Source of the DNA: Roseobacter sinensis
GTDB taxonomy: Bacteria > Pseudomonadota > Alphaproteobacteria > Rhodobacterales > Rhodobacteraceae
Reading direction: 5' to 3'
NCBI RefSeq assembly: GCF_025755255.1
Contig: NZ_JALIEB010000011.1
Location: 1 to 64,000 of the forward strand
DNA length: 64,000 nucleotides
Below the pieces are notes generated by a model that saw nothing but the letters and a program-made list of their open reading frames with translations, searched no databases and had not been told where the DNA came from. This document shows, in pieces, positions 15,257 to 26,262 of the stretch. Position numbers and translations under genes: made by a program. Within the stretch, counting starts at the first letter, position 1. The number at the start of each line of letters is the position of its first letter.

Positions 15257-17710
15257 ATGACGGCCCTGCCCCAGATGTTTCACGACTGGTTCGCCACCAA
15301 GGGGTGGTCCATCCACCCGCACCAGCAGCAGATGCTCGACCGCGCCAACGCGCCCGCCTTGCTGCTCATCGCGCCCACAGGGGGCGGCAAGACGCTGGCC
15401 GGCTTCCTGCCCACGCTGGTTGATCTCGCCGAGGCACCACGCGACGGGCTGCATACACTCTACATCTCACCGCTCAAGGCCCTAGCCGCTGATATCAAAC
15501 GGAACTTGACGACCCCGGTCAGCGAGATGGGCCTGCCCATCCGCATCGAAGACCGCACCGGCGACACGCCCGCCAGCCGCAAGAGACGCCAGCGCGCGGA
15601 CCCGCCGCACATCCTGCTGACAACGCCAGAAAGCCTCGCGCTGCTGACCTCCTACGAGGACGCCCCGCGCACGTTCAAAGGGCTCAAACGGGTGGTCGTC
15701 GATGAAATCCACGCGCTGGCCGAAAGCAAGCGCGGCGACCAGCTCATGCTGGCGCTCGGGAGGCTCCAGCGCCTCTGCCCCGATCTCAGACGCGTCGGCC
15801 TCTCCGCTACGGTCGAGGATCCGGACGCCATTGCCCAGCAACTCGCCCGCCACCCCGACCCCTGCGAAATCCTGCTGGCCGACCCCGGGCCGGCACCGGA
15901 TATCTCCATGCTCACCACCGATGAGGCGCCTCCCTGGTCGGGCGGCGGTGCGGCCTATGCGATCCCCGCGGTGCTCGATCAGATCCGCCAGCACAAGACC
16001 ACGCTGATCTTTCATAACACCCGCGCGCAGGCGGAAATTTTCTTTCATAATCTGTGGCTTGCCAATGACGATGGCTTGCCCGTCGGCATCCACCATGGCT
16101 CGCTCGACCGTCAGCAACGCGAGCGCGTCGAGGGCGCCATGGTGCGGGGCGAGCTGCGCGCCATCGTGTGCACCGGCAGCCTTGATCTGGGAATCGACTG
16201 GGGCGATGTGGACCTCGTGATCCAGATCGGCGCGCCCAAGAACGTGAAACGCCTCGTACAGCGGATCGGCCGCGCCAACCACCGCTACAACGCCCCCTCC
16301 AAGGCGCTGCTGGTGCCGGCCAACCGCTTCGAAGTGGTCGAATGCGTGGCCGCCCTCGAAGCCGTCCGCGCAGGCGCGCTCGACGGCGACCCGCGCGGGC
16401 GCGGCCCCCGCGATGTGCTCTGTCAGCACATCCTGATCACCGCCGCCGCCGGCCCCTTTGACACCGATGCGCTCTATGCCGAAGTCATCACGGTGGGCGC
16501 CTACGCACGCCTCACGCGAGCCGAGTTCGACGCTTGCCTCGATTTCTGCGCGACCGGCGGCTACGCGCTGCGCGCCTATGACCAGTGGCAGAGGCTCCTG
16601 CAGCGCCCGGACGGTCGGTGGCAGCTGCGCGACCCGCGCGCGGCGCAGCAAATTCGCATGAACATCGGGACAATACAGGACACAGACACGCTGAAAGTCC
16701 GGCTGAAACGCAACAGCGGCGGCAAGCCTTTGGGTGAGGTCGAAGAGGGCTTTGCCGCCTCACTCACGCCGGGCGACACCTTCCTGATCGGCGGGCAGAT
16801 CGTGCGCTATGAAGGCCTGCGTGAGATGACTGTCGAGGTCAGCCGCAACGCCGCCAAGAAACCGAAAGTGGCCACCTTTCTGGGCACCAAATTCGCGACT
16901 TCGACGCAGCTTAGCGCCCGCGTGATCGAGATGTTTCAGCAGGAGAGTTGGCCCGAGCTACCGGCCCACACCGCCGACTGGCTGCATCTTCAGCGCGAGG
17001 TCAGCCAGCTGCCCGAACCCGGGCGTCTGCTGATCGAAAGTTTCCCACATGACGGGCGCGAACAGACGGTGATCTACGGCTTTGCCGGGCGCAACGGTCA
17101 GCAGACGCTGGGGCTTCTGCTGACCAAGCGCATGGAGGAAATGAAGCTGAATCCGATGGGCTTTGTCGCCACCGATTACGCCACCCTGATCTGGGGGCTG
17201 ACGCGGGTGGACAATCCCGCGCCGCTCTTCGATCTCGACGCGCTTCAGGACGGCTTGGAGACCTGGCTCGCCGGAAATGCCGTTATGAAACGGACCTTTA
17301 GAGCCAGTGCGACCATTGCCGGCCTGATCCAGCGCAACACGCCCTCGGCGCGCAAGACCGGCCGTCAGGCGACCTTCAGCTCCGACATCCTCTATGACAC
17401 GCTGCAAAAGTACGACCCCGGCCACCTGCTCCTCGATATCACCCGCGAGGAAGCGCTGCGCGGGCTGGTCGACTTTGGACGCATCGAGGAAATGGCCCAG
17501 CGTGTGGGCAACCGGATCGACCACATCACGCTCGACCGCGTGACCCCGCTCGCGGCCCCGCTCTTTCTGGAAATGGGGCGGGTGCCGGTCAAGGGCGCGG
17601 CAGAGGAGAAGCTGCTGGCCGAGGAGGCCGCGCGCCTGATGGAGACCTCGGGGCTGGCCAACATCACTCCGGAGCCGGCCAGCAAACCGCGCTGGCGCGT
17701 GGGCTATTGA
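15257..17710 (+). CDS. Ligase-associated DEXH-box DNA helicase (Lhr-like)
   Basis: An 817-aa superfamily 2 helicase. Walker A is APTGGGKT (about 39-46), motif II DEIH near 147 (VVVDEIHALAES), motif VI QRIGRANHRYN, and the C-terminal Lhr-type winged-helix and beta-barrel regions follow. The size and the immediately downstream pdeM place it in the ligase-associated DNA damage response group, where helicase, nuclease PdeM, an exonuclease and an ATP-dependent ligase usually cluster. Here the ligase and exonuclease are not adjacent. ATG 15257 is chosen; a TTG lies 9 nt earlier. Confidence 0.9.
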   Translation: MTALPQMFHDWFATKGWSIHPHQQQMLDRANAPALLLIAPTGGGKTLAGFLPTLVDLAEAPRDGLHTLYISPLKALAADIKRNLTTPVSEMGLPIRIEDRTGDTPASRKRRQRADPPHILLTTPESLALLTSYEDAPRTFKGLKRVVVDEIHALAESKRGDQLMLALGRLQRLCPDLRRVGLSATVEDPDAIAQQLARHPDPCEILLADPGPAPDISMLTTDEAPPWSGGGAAYAIPAVLDQIRQHKTTLIFHNTRAQAEIFFHNLWLANDDGLPVGIHHGSLDRQQRERVEGAMVRGELRAIVCTGSLDLGIDWGDVDLVIQIGAPKNVKRLVQRIGRANHRYNAPSKALLVPANRFEVVECVAALEAVRAGALDGDPRGRGPRDVLCQHILITAAAGPFDTDALYAEVITVGAYARLTRAEFDACLDFCATGGYALRAYDQWQRLLQRPDGRWQLRDPRAAQQIRMNIGTIQDTDTLKVRLKRNSGGKPLGEVEEGFAASLTPGDTFLIGGQIVRYEGLREMTVEVSRNAAKKPKVATFLGTKFATSTQLSARVIEMFQQESWPELPAHTADWLHLQREVSQLPEPGRLLIESFPHDGREQTVIYGFAGRNGQQTLGLLLTKRMEEMKLNPMGFVATDYATLIWGLTRVDNPAPLFDLDALQDGLETWLAGNAVMKRTFRASATIAGLIQRNTPSARKTGRQATFSSDILYDTLQKYDPGHLLLDITREEALRGLVDFGRIEEMAQRVGNRIDHITLDRVTPLAAPLFLEMGRVPVKGAAEEKLLAEEAARLMETSGLANITPEPASKPRWRVGY

Positions 17711-17749
17711 AGACTTGCGCGGGCCCGCGGGATACGCGATGAACAAAGC

Positions 17750-18412
17750 ATGAACTGCCATGACTTCACCTTTGCCGGTGCGGCGCTGAAAGCGCTGGGG
17801 TCGGGCGCGCTCTGGTGGCCCCATCAGGCGCTGCTCTGCGTCTCGGACCTGCATCTCGCCAAATCCGAGCGCGTCGCGCGGCGCAGCGGGCAATCATTGC
17901 CGCCTTACGAGACGCGCGACACCTTGGAGCGGCTTGCGGCCGACCTTGCCGCAACACAAGCGCGTCTCGTGATCTGCCTGGGCGACAGCTTTGACGATCT
18001 GACCGCCGCCGCGAGCCTGCCCGAACAGGAACGGCTCTGGATCACCCAGTTGCAGGCGGGCCGGCGCTGGGTCTGGATCGAGGGCAATCACGACCCCGGC
18101 CCCCTGGAGTTCGGCGGCACCCATCTGCAGGAGATGGCGCTCGGCCCCCTGACCTTCCGCCACATTGCCAGTGCCGAAGCGACGGGCGAGGTCTCCGGTC
18201 ACTACCACCCAAAGGCCGGGCTGCACGCGCGCGGGCGGACCATCACGCGGCCTGCGTTTCTCTTTGATTCCAAGCGTTTGATCCTGCCCGCCTATGGCAC
18301 CTACACCGGTGGGCTGCACAGTCACAGCGATGTGCTGGGCACCCTGATGCAACCGGATGCCCTTGCCATTCTGACCGGTCCAATGCCCACATGTGTCCCG
18401 ATGCCACGCTGA
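17750..18412 (+). CDS. pdeM: Ligase-associated DNA damage response endonuclease PdeM
   Basis: A 220-aa calcineurin-like metallophosphoesterase. The metal-binding motifs are in order: CVSDLHLAKSER (D-x-H), CLGDSFDD (GD), WIEGNHDPG (GNHD) and VSGHYHPKA (GHxH). PdeM proteins occur with the Lhr-like helicase in bacterial DNA repair cassettes, and here the gene starts 39 nt after it. A 4-codon frame (ATGAACAAAGCATGA) ends on the pdeM start codon, which may couple translation. It is followed 9 nt later by a thioesterase. Confidence 0.9.
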   Translation: MNCHDFTFAGAALKALGSGALWWPHQALLCVSDLHLAKSERVARRSGQSLPPYETRDTLERLAADLAATQARLVICLGDSFDDLTAAASLPEQERLWITQLQAGRRWVWIEGNHDPGPLEFGGTHLQEMALGPLTFRHIASAEATGEVSGHYHPKAGLHARGRTITRPAFLFDSKRLILPAYGTYTGGLHSHSDVLGTLMQPDALAILTGPMPTCVPMPR

Positions 18413-18421
18413 GGAGTGCAG

Positions 18422-18841
18422 ATGGACGCCGGAAACACAGACCGCATTCGCCGCAGTTTCGCAGCACAGGCGATGATGGCCACGCTGGGGGCGGAGATCA
18501 CGGCGGTCGCCGAGGGCGCCGTGGAGATCACCGCGCCCATCCTGCCGAGCGCCACCCAGCAACAGGGCTATGGTCATGCAGGGCTCACCTTTTCCATTGG
18601 AGACAGTGCTGCGGGCTACGCCGCGCTCACGATGCTGCCACCCGACACCGAGGTCGTCACCGCCGAAATCAAGATCAACCTCCTGGCGCCGGCAATCGGC
18701 GACACGCTGCGCGCGCGGGGGCGGGTGATCAAACCCGGGCGTCGGCTGGTGGTGGTCAGCAGCGAGGTGCACGCGCTGAAGGACGGCACGGAAACGCTGA
18801 TCGCCGTCCTGCAAGGCACGATGGTCCCGGTGCCAGGCTGA
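18422..18841 (+). CDS. PaaI-type hotdog-fold thioesterase
   Basis: A 139-aa single-domain hotdog protein. The motif QQGYGHAGLTFSIGDSAAGYAA corresponds to the HGG/GHGG-type region of PaaI-like acyl-CoA thioesterases, and TAEIKINLLAPAIGDTLRARGRVIKPGRRLVVV is the typical second half of the fold. ATG 18422 has GAGGAG (18411-18416) 5 nt upstream. It is close behind pdeM and may share its transcript although the functions are not obviously linked. Confidence 0.85.
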   Translation: MDAGNTDRIRRSFAAQAMMATLGAEITAVAEGAVEITAPILPSATQQQGYGHAGLTFSIGDSAAGYAALTMLPPDTEVVTAEIKINLLAPAIGDTLRARGRVIKPGRRLVVVSSEVHALKDGTETLIAVLQGTMVPVPG

Positions 18842-18896
18842 CGGTCCTGGATCGACCGAAGCTCTCAGCCAGACCGCCCGGCTGACAAGCGGGGCA

Positions 18897-18986
18897 GCGC
18901 CTGCAGCCCCCTCGATGGGGGATGCAGGCGCAGTTCCCTCCGCACAAATGCTATCTCAAAGCTAAGGCCTAGCAGACGTGCTAGGC
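18897..18986. terminator. Two hairpins between convergent thioesterase and folD genes
   Basis: Hairpin one: GCGCCTGCA (18897-18905) pairs with TGCAGGCGC (18923-18931), with an inner CCCCC/GGGGG stem. Hairpin two: GCCTAGCA (18967-18974) pairs with TGCTAGGC (18979-18986) and overlaps the folD stop codon. Neither is followed by a clear T-run, so termination activity is inferred from position between convergent genes. Confidence 0.45.
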
Positions 18987-19883
18987 GGTCAGCCCCTCGG
19001 GCTCAGGCAGCCCATTGGCGCGGCAGCAGGCGGTGACGGTATTCGCAAGCAGACAGGCGATGGTCATCGGCCCCACTCCGCCCGGCACCGGCGTGATCGC
19101 CCCCGCCACGGCCGCACAGCTTTCATAGTGCACGTCGCCCACCAGCTTGGTCTTGCCGTCGCCCTTCTCCGGTGCGTCGAGGCGATTGATGCCCACATCG
19201 ATCACTGTGGCCCCCGGCTTGATCCAGTCGCCCGGCACCATTTCGGGCCGGCCGACCGCGGCCACGACGATATCCGCCCGGCGCACGACGTCCGCGAGAT
19301 CCTTTGTACGGCTGTGCGCGATGGTCACCGTGCAGCTGTCGCCCAAGAGGAGCTGCGCCATCGGCTTGCCGACAATGTTCGAGCGGCCGATCACCACCGC
19401 ATCCAGACCCGACAGGCTCCCGTGGTGATCCCGCAGCATCATCAGACAGCCCAGCGGCGTGCAGGGCACCATCGACTTCTGCCCGGTGCCGAGCAGACCG
19501 ACGTTCGAGATATGGAAGCCGTCCACGTCCTTCTCGGGCGCGATGGAGTTGATCACCAGATCCTCGTCCAGATGCTTCGGCAGCGGCAGTTGCACGAGAA
19601 TGCCATGGATTTCCGGATCGTTGTTCAGATCGTCGATGACCTTGAGCAGATCCGCCTCAGAGGTCTCGGCATCGAGCTTGTGTTCGACCGATTTCATACC
19701 AACCTCGACGGTCTGCTTGCCCTTGGAGCGCACGTAGACCTGGCTCGCCGGATCCTCCCCCACCAGCACCACCGCCAGCCCCGGCGTGATCCCGTGCGCG
19801 TCCTTCAGCTTGGTCACATGCTCCGCCACCTGCGCGCGAACCGTTGCGGCAAAAGCTTTTCCATCGATGATCTTGGCTGGCAT
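18981..19883 (-). CDS. folD: Methylene-THF dehydrogenase / methenyl-THF cyclohydrolase FolD
   Basis: A 300-aa bifunctional enzyme that interconverts 5,10-methylene-THF and 10-formyl-THF using NADP. Signatures: YVRSKGKQ with the catalytic lysine region, [14 protein letters not shown], the nucleotide-binding [17 protein letters not shown] and the C-terminal [18 protein letters not shown]. The ATG at 19883 gives the standard MPAKIIDGK start. With fhs on the same strand it forms a one-carbon module; a small secreted protein gene lies between them. Confidence 0.95.
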   Translation of the reverse strand: MPAKIIDGKAFAATVRAQVAEHVTKLKDAHGITPGLAVVLVGEDPASQVYVRSKGKQTVEVGMKSVEHKLDAETSEADLLKVIDDLNNDPEIHGILVQLPLPKHLDEDLVINSIAPEKDVDGFHISNVGLLGTGQKSMVPCTPLGCLMMLRDHHGSLSGLDAVVIGRSNIVGKPMAQLLLGDSCTVTIAHSRTKDLADVVRRADIVVAAVGRPEMVPGDWIKPGATVIDVGINRLDAPEKGDGKTKLVGDVHYESCAAVAGAITPVPGGVGPMTIACLLANTVTACCRANGLPEPEGLTA

Positions 19884-19896
19884 ATGTTTTGTCCCG

Positions 19897-20367
19897 TTAT
19901 CTTTGAAATCTGACCCTATGGGTCCATGAGCGACCATCGCTGATCACCAATTCGTTGAAGTGCATCAGTTGCAGCAAATCGTAGAAGGTCGCCACGTATT
20001 GCAGCTCTTCCTGCTGGAAGAACCCGCCCTGGCGCACGGCGACCGTGAGCTGCGCCATGATCGCGCGCGCGCGGTAGAGCGTGGCAAAGACCTCGTCATC
20101 CAGCGCGGTCAGGATCAGCGTGTCCGCATCCTCGCCCTTGGCGAAAAACACAAAGCGCGGGCTTTCCGGTGCTTCGAGCTGCGAACTCGTCAGCAGGTTC
20201 ACAAAGTCGATCCGGACCGCCTTGCTCGCCCCGTCGCTGGCCCGAACGATCCGGTCGAAGCTCTCTTCCGAGGTCACTTCGGGGTAGTAGTAGCCCACGT
20301 ATCGATCCTGCGCCGCAACCGCGCCTGCGAAGATCAGTGCGAAAAAAATCGGGAGTGCTCTGGTCAT
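19897..20367 (-). CDS. Secreted protein of unknown function between folD and fhs
   Basis: A 156-aa protein with a cleavable signal peptide ([20 protein letters not shown]). The mature part starts [19 protein letters not shown] and has no catalytic motif I recognise; it contains an all-beta start and a helical end ([29 protein letters not shown]). AAGGAG lies 7 nt before the ATG. Its conserved-looking place next to folD is notable, but nothing in the sequence links it to folate chemistry since it is exported. Confidence 0.75.
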   Translation of the reverse strand: MTRALPIFFALIFAGAVAAQDRYVGYYYPEVTSEESFDRIVRASDGASKAVRIDFVNLLTSSQLEAPESPRFVFFAKGEDADTLILTALDDEVFATLYRARAIMAQLTVAVRQGGFFQQEELQYVATFYDLLQLMHFNELVISDGRSWTHRVRFQR

Positions 20368-20466
20368 GATCGTCTCCTTGATGTCCTGCGATCGAGCTTG
20401 CGCGCCCGATGTCGCAGAGGGCAACAAAATTTGCCGCCCTCCCGGACATTCGTGATCCGTTTGTGA

Positions 20467-22143
20467 TCAGAAGAGACCTTCCACGTCACCGTCGGCGTTG
20501 AGCTTGATGGCTTCCGCGGAGGGCACGCGCGGCAGGCCTGGCATGGTCATGATCTCACCGCAGATCGCCACAACGAAGCCTGCTCCCGCGCTCAGACGCA
20601 CTTCGCGCACCGGAATGTTGAAGCCCGTGGGCGCGCCACGCTCGTTCGGATCGGTGGTAAAGCTGTACTGCGTTTTCGCCATGCAGACCGGCAGGTTGCC
20701 ATAGCCCTGATCTTCCCAGTCTTTCAGCTGCGCCAGGATCTTCTGATCCATCAGCGCTGCATCCGCCCGGTAGATCTTGGTCGCAATCGTGTTGATCTTC
20801 TCGGCCAGGCCCATCTCATCCGGGTAGAGCGGCGCAAAGTCGGCCTCACCCTTCTCGATGGTTTCGACAACCTTGGTGGCGAGATCAGCAGAGCCTTCCG
20901 AGCCCAGCTCCCAGTGCCGCGACAGCACCGCCTCTGCGCCTTGCGCGGCCACGTAGTCCTTCACAGCCTGCACTTCAGCGTCGGTGTCCGTGACGAAGTG
21001 GTTGATCGCCACAACCACCGGCACGCCGAAGCTCTTCACGTTTTCAATGTGACGTCCGAGGTTCGCGCAGCCGTTCTTCACCGCCTCCACATTCTCCGCG
21101 CCCAGGTTGGCCTTGGCCACGCCACCGTTCATCTTCATCGCGCGCACGGTCGCGACGACCACCACGCAGGACGGCGCAAGACCCGCCTTGCGGCACTTGA
21201 TGTTGAGGAACTTCTCGGCGCCGAGGTCGGCACCAAAACCCGCTTCGGTCACGACATAATCCGCCAGCTTCAGCGCCGTGGTGGTCGCAATCACGGAGTT
21301 GCAGCCATGCGCGATATTCGCAAACGGGCCGCCGTGCACGAAGGCCGGGTTGTTTTCCAGCGTCTGCACAAGGTTCGGCTGCATTGCGTCTTTCAGCAGA
21401 ACGGTCATCGCGCCATCGGCCTTGATGTCCCGCGCATAAACCGGGGATTTGTCGCGGCGGTACGCCACGATCATGTCGCCGAGGCGTTTCTGAAGGTCAC
21501 TGAGATCCTTCGCCAGGCAGAGGATCGCCATGACCTCGGAGGCCACGGTGATGTCAAAGCCCGCCTCGCGCGGGAAGCCGTTCGCCACGCCGCCCAGAGA
21601 GGTGGTGATCTGGCGCAGCGCCCGGTCGTTCATGTCGACCACGCGGCGCCAGACCACGCGGCGCGTGTCGATTTCCAGCTCATTGCCCCAGTAGATGTGG
21701 TTGTCGATCATGGCCGAGAGCAGAGAATGCGCCGAGGTGATCGCATGGAAGTCGCCCGTGAAGTGCAGGTTCATCTCTTCCATCGGCACAACCTGCGCAT
21801 AGCCGCCGCCAGCCGCCCCGCCCTTCATGCCGAAGTTCGGGCCGAGCGAGGCTTCGCGGATGCAAACGGCGGCTTTCTTGCCGATGCGGTTCAACCCGTC
21901 ACCCAGACCCACGGTGGTGGTCGTCTTGCCTTCACCCGCAGGCGTCGGGTTGATCGCTGTCACGAGGATCAGCTTACCGTTCTCATTGCCCTGCACCGAG
22001 TTGATGAAGCTCTGCGAGACCTTGGCCTTGTCGTGGCCATAGGGCAGCAGATCACTCTCGGAAATGCCCAGCTTCGCCCCGATCTCCTGGATCGGCTTTT
22101 TGGACGCGGCGCGTGCGATTTCAATGTCGGATTTATAGGCCAT
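20467..22143 (-). CDS. fhs: Formate-tetrahydrofolate ligase
   Basis: A 558-aa protein of full family length that makes 10-formyl-THF from formate, THF and ATP, or runs in reverse to yield ATP when methyl groups are oxidised. Signatures: [21 protein letters not shown] (ATP-binding region), [19 protein letters not shown], and [22 protein letters not shown] lies before the ATG at 22143. Together with folD it gives a complete route between methylene-THF and formate, useful for demethylation of methylated amines. Confidence 0.96.
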   Translation of the reverse strand: MAYKSDIEIARAASKKPIQEIGAKLGISESDLLPYGHDKAKVSQSFINSVQGNENGKLILVTAINPTPAGEGKTTTTVGLGDGLNRIGKKAAVCIREASLGPNFGMKGGAAGGGYAQVVPMEEMNLHFTGDFHAITSAHSLLSAMIDNHIYWGNELEIDTRRVVWRRVVDMNDRALRQITTSLGGVANGFPREAGFDITVASEVMAILCLAKDLSDLQKRLGDMIVAYRRDKSPVYARDIKADGAMTVLLKDAMQPNLVQTLENNPAFVHGGPFANIAHGCNSVIATTTALKLADYVVTEAGFGADLGAEKFLNIKCRKAGLAPSCVVVVATVRAMKMNGGVAKANLGAENVEAVKNGCANLGRHIENVKSFGVPVVVAINHFVTDTDAEVQAVKDYVAAQGAEAVLSRHWELGSEGSADLATKVVETIEKGEADFAPLYPDEMGLAEKINTIATKIYRADAALMDQKILAQLKDWEDQGYGNLPVCMAKTQYSFTTDPNERGAPTGFNIPVREVRLSAGAGFVVAICGEIMTMPGLPRVPSAEAIKLNADGDVEGLF

Positions 22144-22262
22144 GGAACACTCCCCTGATACGCCGCGCGCGGCGATGTTGCTGCGTCTTCAATACGAGCG
22201 CGCATCGGCGCGCAGAAGGGTGATTCCGACCTTTCCGTCACCGTCAGCGGCGGGAAGCGCCG

Positions 22263-22288
22263 CAATCGTTTCGTTTCGGAAACGATTG
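22263..22288. promoter_or_regulatory. Palindrome between the MOSC gene and fhs, possible operator
   Basis: CAATCGTTTC (22263-22272) and GAAACGATTG (22279-22288) form a perfect 10-bp inverted repeat with the spacer GTTTCG, so that CGTTTCG half-sites overlap. It lies immediately after the MOSC gene's stop and 120 nt before the fhs start on the transcribed strand, with no T-run. It could be an operator for fhs (palindromes of this A/C-G type are common for LacI-type regulators) or an RNA hairpin. Confidence 0.4.
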
Positions 22289-22885
22289 TTACGTTCGGGC
22301 GTCCGCAAGATAGGCCCAGACGGGCTGGTCCGGAATATGCAGCGTGACCGCATCGCCCACGGCCACCGGACCCTCGCGCTCGACCCAGGCCGTCACCCCG
22401 CGCCGGTTCTTGGCCGCGGGCTTGAACCGCGCGCCAAAGCCTGGCCGATCTTTCTCGATCTCGCTACCCGGCAGCACGCAGGGACGGTTTTCCATATCCA
22501 CGGTGAGGCTCGCCCCGCTGGGCATCTGTAGCCGTGAGGATGGCGGGACATGGGTGAAATCCGGTATACCGTCGATCACCATCGACGCCCCCACCCAAAC
22601 AGGATCAATCTCCTCCAACCCCATTTCAGCGGCGATCGCACCGAGCTCTTCTGCGGAGAGCACCGAGAGCTGACGCACATTGCGGATTTCGGTGCCCTTC
22701 GGGTACTGCGCCTTGACCCGCACGCAGGCGGGGCGCGTCAGCCCGCCGTGGCACTCGCCTTCGATCCCGGTGAAGGTCAGCTCCGCCGTCTCAAGCGGTT
22801 CGGCGCGCAGCGTGTGCTCGCTGTCGATCACCCGCCCCAGCCAGGTGATGGTACCGGTGAACCGCGTGGGCAGAAGAGCAGGCAT
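22289..22885 (-). CDS. MOSC-domain protein
   Basis: A 198-aa protein built around the MOSC fold: ECHGGLTRPACVRVKAQYPKG near the N-terminus, LSAEELGAIAAEMGL in the middle and the C-terminal ENRPCVLPGSEIEKDRPGFGARFKPAAKNRRGVTAWVEREG region with its Arg-rich turn and Cys. MOSC domains bind sulfur carriers or oxidise/reduce substrates with molybdenum cofactor. ATG 22885 has GGAGG upstream. The cofactor-binding details cannot be confirmed by eye. Confidence 0.85.
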   Translation of the reverse strand: MPALLPTRFTGTITWLGRVIDSEHTLRAEPLETAELTFTGIEGECHGGLTRPACVRVKAQYPKGTEIRNVRQLSVLSAEELGAIAAEMGLEEIDPVWVGASMVIDGIPDFTHVPPSSRLQMPSGASLTVDMENRPCVLPGSEIEKDRPGFGARFKPAAKNRRGVTAWVEREGPVAVGDAVTLHIPDQPVWAYLADART

Positions 22886-22934
22886 GATCGGACCTCCATG
22901 AGTAACCTCCGCAGTCTGATCAAAGCCTCCGCCA

Positions 22935-22963
22935 AAAGAAAAGGCCCCGCGCTTTGCGGGGCC
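22935..22963 (-). terminator. Rho-independent terminator for ftsH
   Basis: Read on the minus strand, GGCCCCGC-aaagc-GCGGGGCC (22963-22943) is followed by TTTTCTTTT. It lies 37 nt after the ftsH stop and closes the long minus-strand run. Confidence 0.85.
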
Positions 22964-22999
22964 CATGGTTTTTCGTGATGCCGCGATTGCGGATCGTGA

Positions 23000-24922
<1,923 letters not shown>

Positions 24923-25002
24923 CGATTTTCTCCTAAATTTGCGCGCGGAACGACGTGTCATCGTACCACTACACCGCTAAGATAGACACTGCGCTCACAT
25001 GT

Positions 25003-26262
25003 TCAATGCGATAAAAGTGCGGCAAAGAAGGCCTCTTCCCCGCCGTCGATGCTCGCGTGCCAGCCGTTTCGGTGCCCTGCCATGGGCGCTGCGACAAGTT
25101 CCTGATCGCGCCAGACCGCCGGTGTGACCCGCAAGACATCACGTGGCAGCCCTGCCGTGCGCCAGTCCCGAAGTTGCGCCAAACCCGCATCGCCAAGCGC
25201 CCCGAGGTGCAACTGCTCGTCCGGCAGACCGCCCTTCAGCACCCACCGGTCGTCCCAGCGCGCGTCAACGCGGCACTTCAGAGCGCGGACCGGCTGATAC
25301 TCGCGGAAGACCCAGAGCGTGTCGCGGTCACGCCAGGCCTGGCAACCGTCGACCGTGCCGCCAGTGCCCTGTTTCAGCGCCTCGATCAGCCCCAGGACCG
25401 GACGGCGGCGGGGCGCGTAGCCCGAGCCGCTGATCCATCCGATGGCGCTGAGAAGAATGCGCCGGGCCGTTTCGTCCGGCAGCGTGCGGTAGCTGCGCCA
25501 GTCGATCCGGACCGCACCGGCGTCCACCCGAGCGATCCGGCGGGCTTCGAGGAAGGCCTGCCAATTCAGCGCATCCCGCGCCCGCGCCATATTGAACGCC
25601 ACCTGACCGAGCGCGCGCGCATCCAGGCCCAGCGGCCCCAAAGCCTCCAGCGCTTCGCGGGCGCGGATACGGTCGAACCGCGTGTCCTGATTGCTGGGGT
25701 CCTCGATCCAAGTAGCGCCGCGGCCGCGCAGATCCTCGCGGAGCTCGGCTCGGGTGAAGTCAAGGAGCGGCCGGATCCAGGTGACACCGTTTGCCAGCCG
25801 TCGTGGCGCCATCGCCGACAGACCGTCGACACCCGCGCCCCGCGCCAGCCGCATCAGCACGGTTTCCGCCTGATCGTCCAGCGTATGGCCAAGCGCCACC
25901 GTCGAGATGTCGTGATCCCTGGCCCAGTCTGCGATCAGCCGATAGCGTGCGTCCCGCGCTTCTTTCTGGAGATTGCCCTGGCGGTCCCAGCCGCTCCACC
26001 GCACGATGGTGTGCGGAACCCGCATCGTCTGGCAAAGCGCGCTCACGGTATCGGCTTCGTGCTTGGCTTCGGGTCGCAGCCCATGGTCGACGGTGATGGC
26101 ATGCAGCAGGATGCCGTGCATCTGCGCGACATCGTTCAGAAGATGCAGCAGCGCGACGGAGTCGCCACCGCCCGAGACGGCCACCCCCAAGGCTGCCGGC
26201 GGATGCGGCAGGAGGTGTTGCGCCACCTCACTGCCCAAGTCCCGTGGCACGAGATCACGCAC
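25003..26262 (-). CDS. tilS: tRNA(Ile)-lysidine synthase TilS
   Basis: About 419 aa. The PP-loop SGGGDS (AVSGGGDSVALLHLL) identifies an N-type ATP pyrophosphatase, and the RYRLIADWARDHDISTVALGHTLDDQAETVLMRLARGAG segment is typical of TilS, which modifies C34 of tRNA-Ile(CAU) to lysidine so that it reads AUA. The start is uncertain: GTG 26262 is preferred, overlapping the cpoB stop by 8 nt, with GTG 26250 as an alternative. Gene order cpoB-tilS-ftsH is a familiar arrangement in alphaproteobacteria. Confidence 0.9.
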   Translation of the reverse strand: MRDLVPRDLGSEVAQHLLPHPPAALGVAVSGGGDSVALLHLLNDVAQMHGILLHAITVDHGLRPEAKHEADTVSALCQTMRVPHTIVRWSGWDRQGNLQKEARDARYRLIADWARDHDISTVALGHTLDDQAETVLMRLARGAGVDGLSAMAPRRLANGVTWIRPLLDFTRAELREDLRGRGATWIEDPSNQDTRFDRIRAREALEALGPLGLDARALGQVAFNMARARDALNWQAFLEARRIARVDAGAVRIDWRSYRTLPDETARRILLSAIGWISGSGYAPRRRPVLGLIEALKQGTGGTVDGCQAWRDRDTLWVFREYQPVRALKCRVDARWDDRWVLKGGLPDEQLHLGALGDAGLAQLRDWRTAGLPRDVLRVTPAVWRDQELVAAPMAGHRNGWHASIDGGEEAFFAALLSH

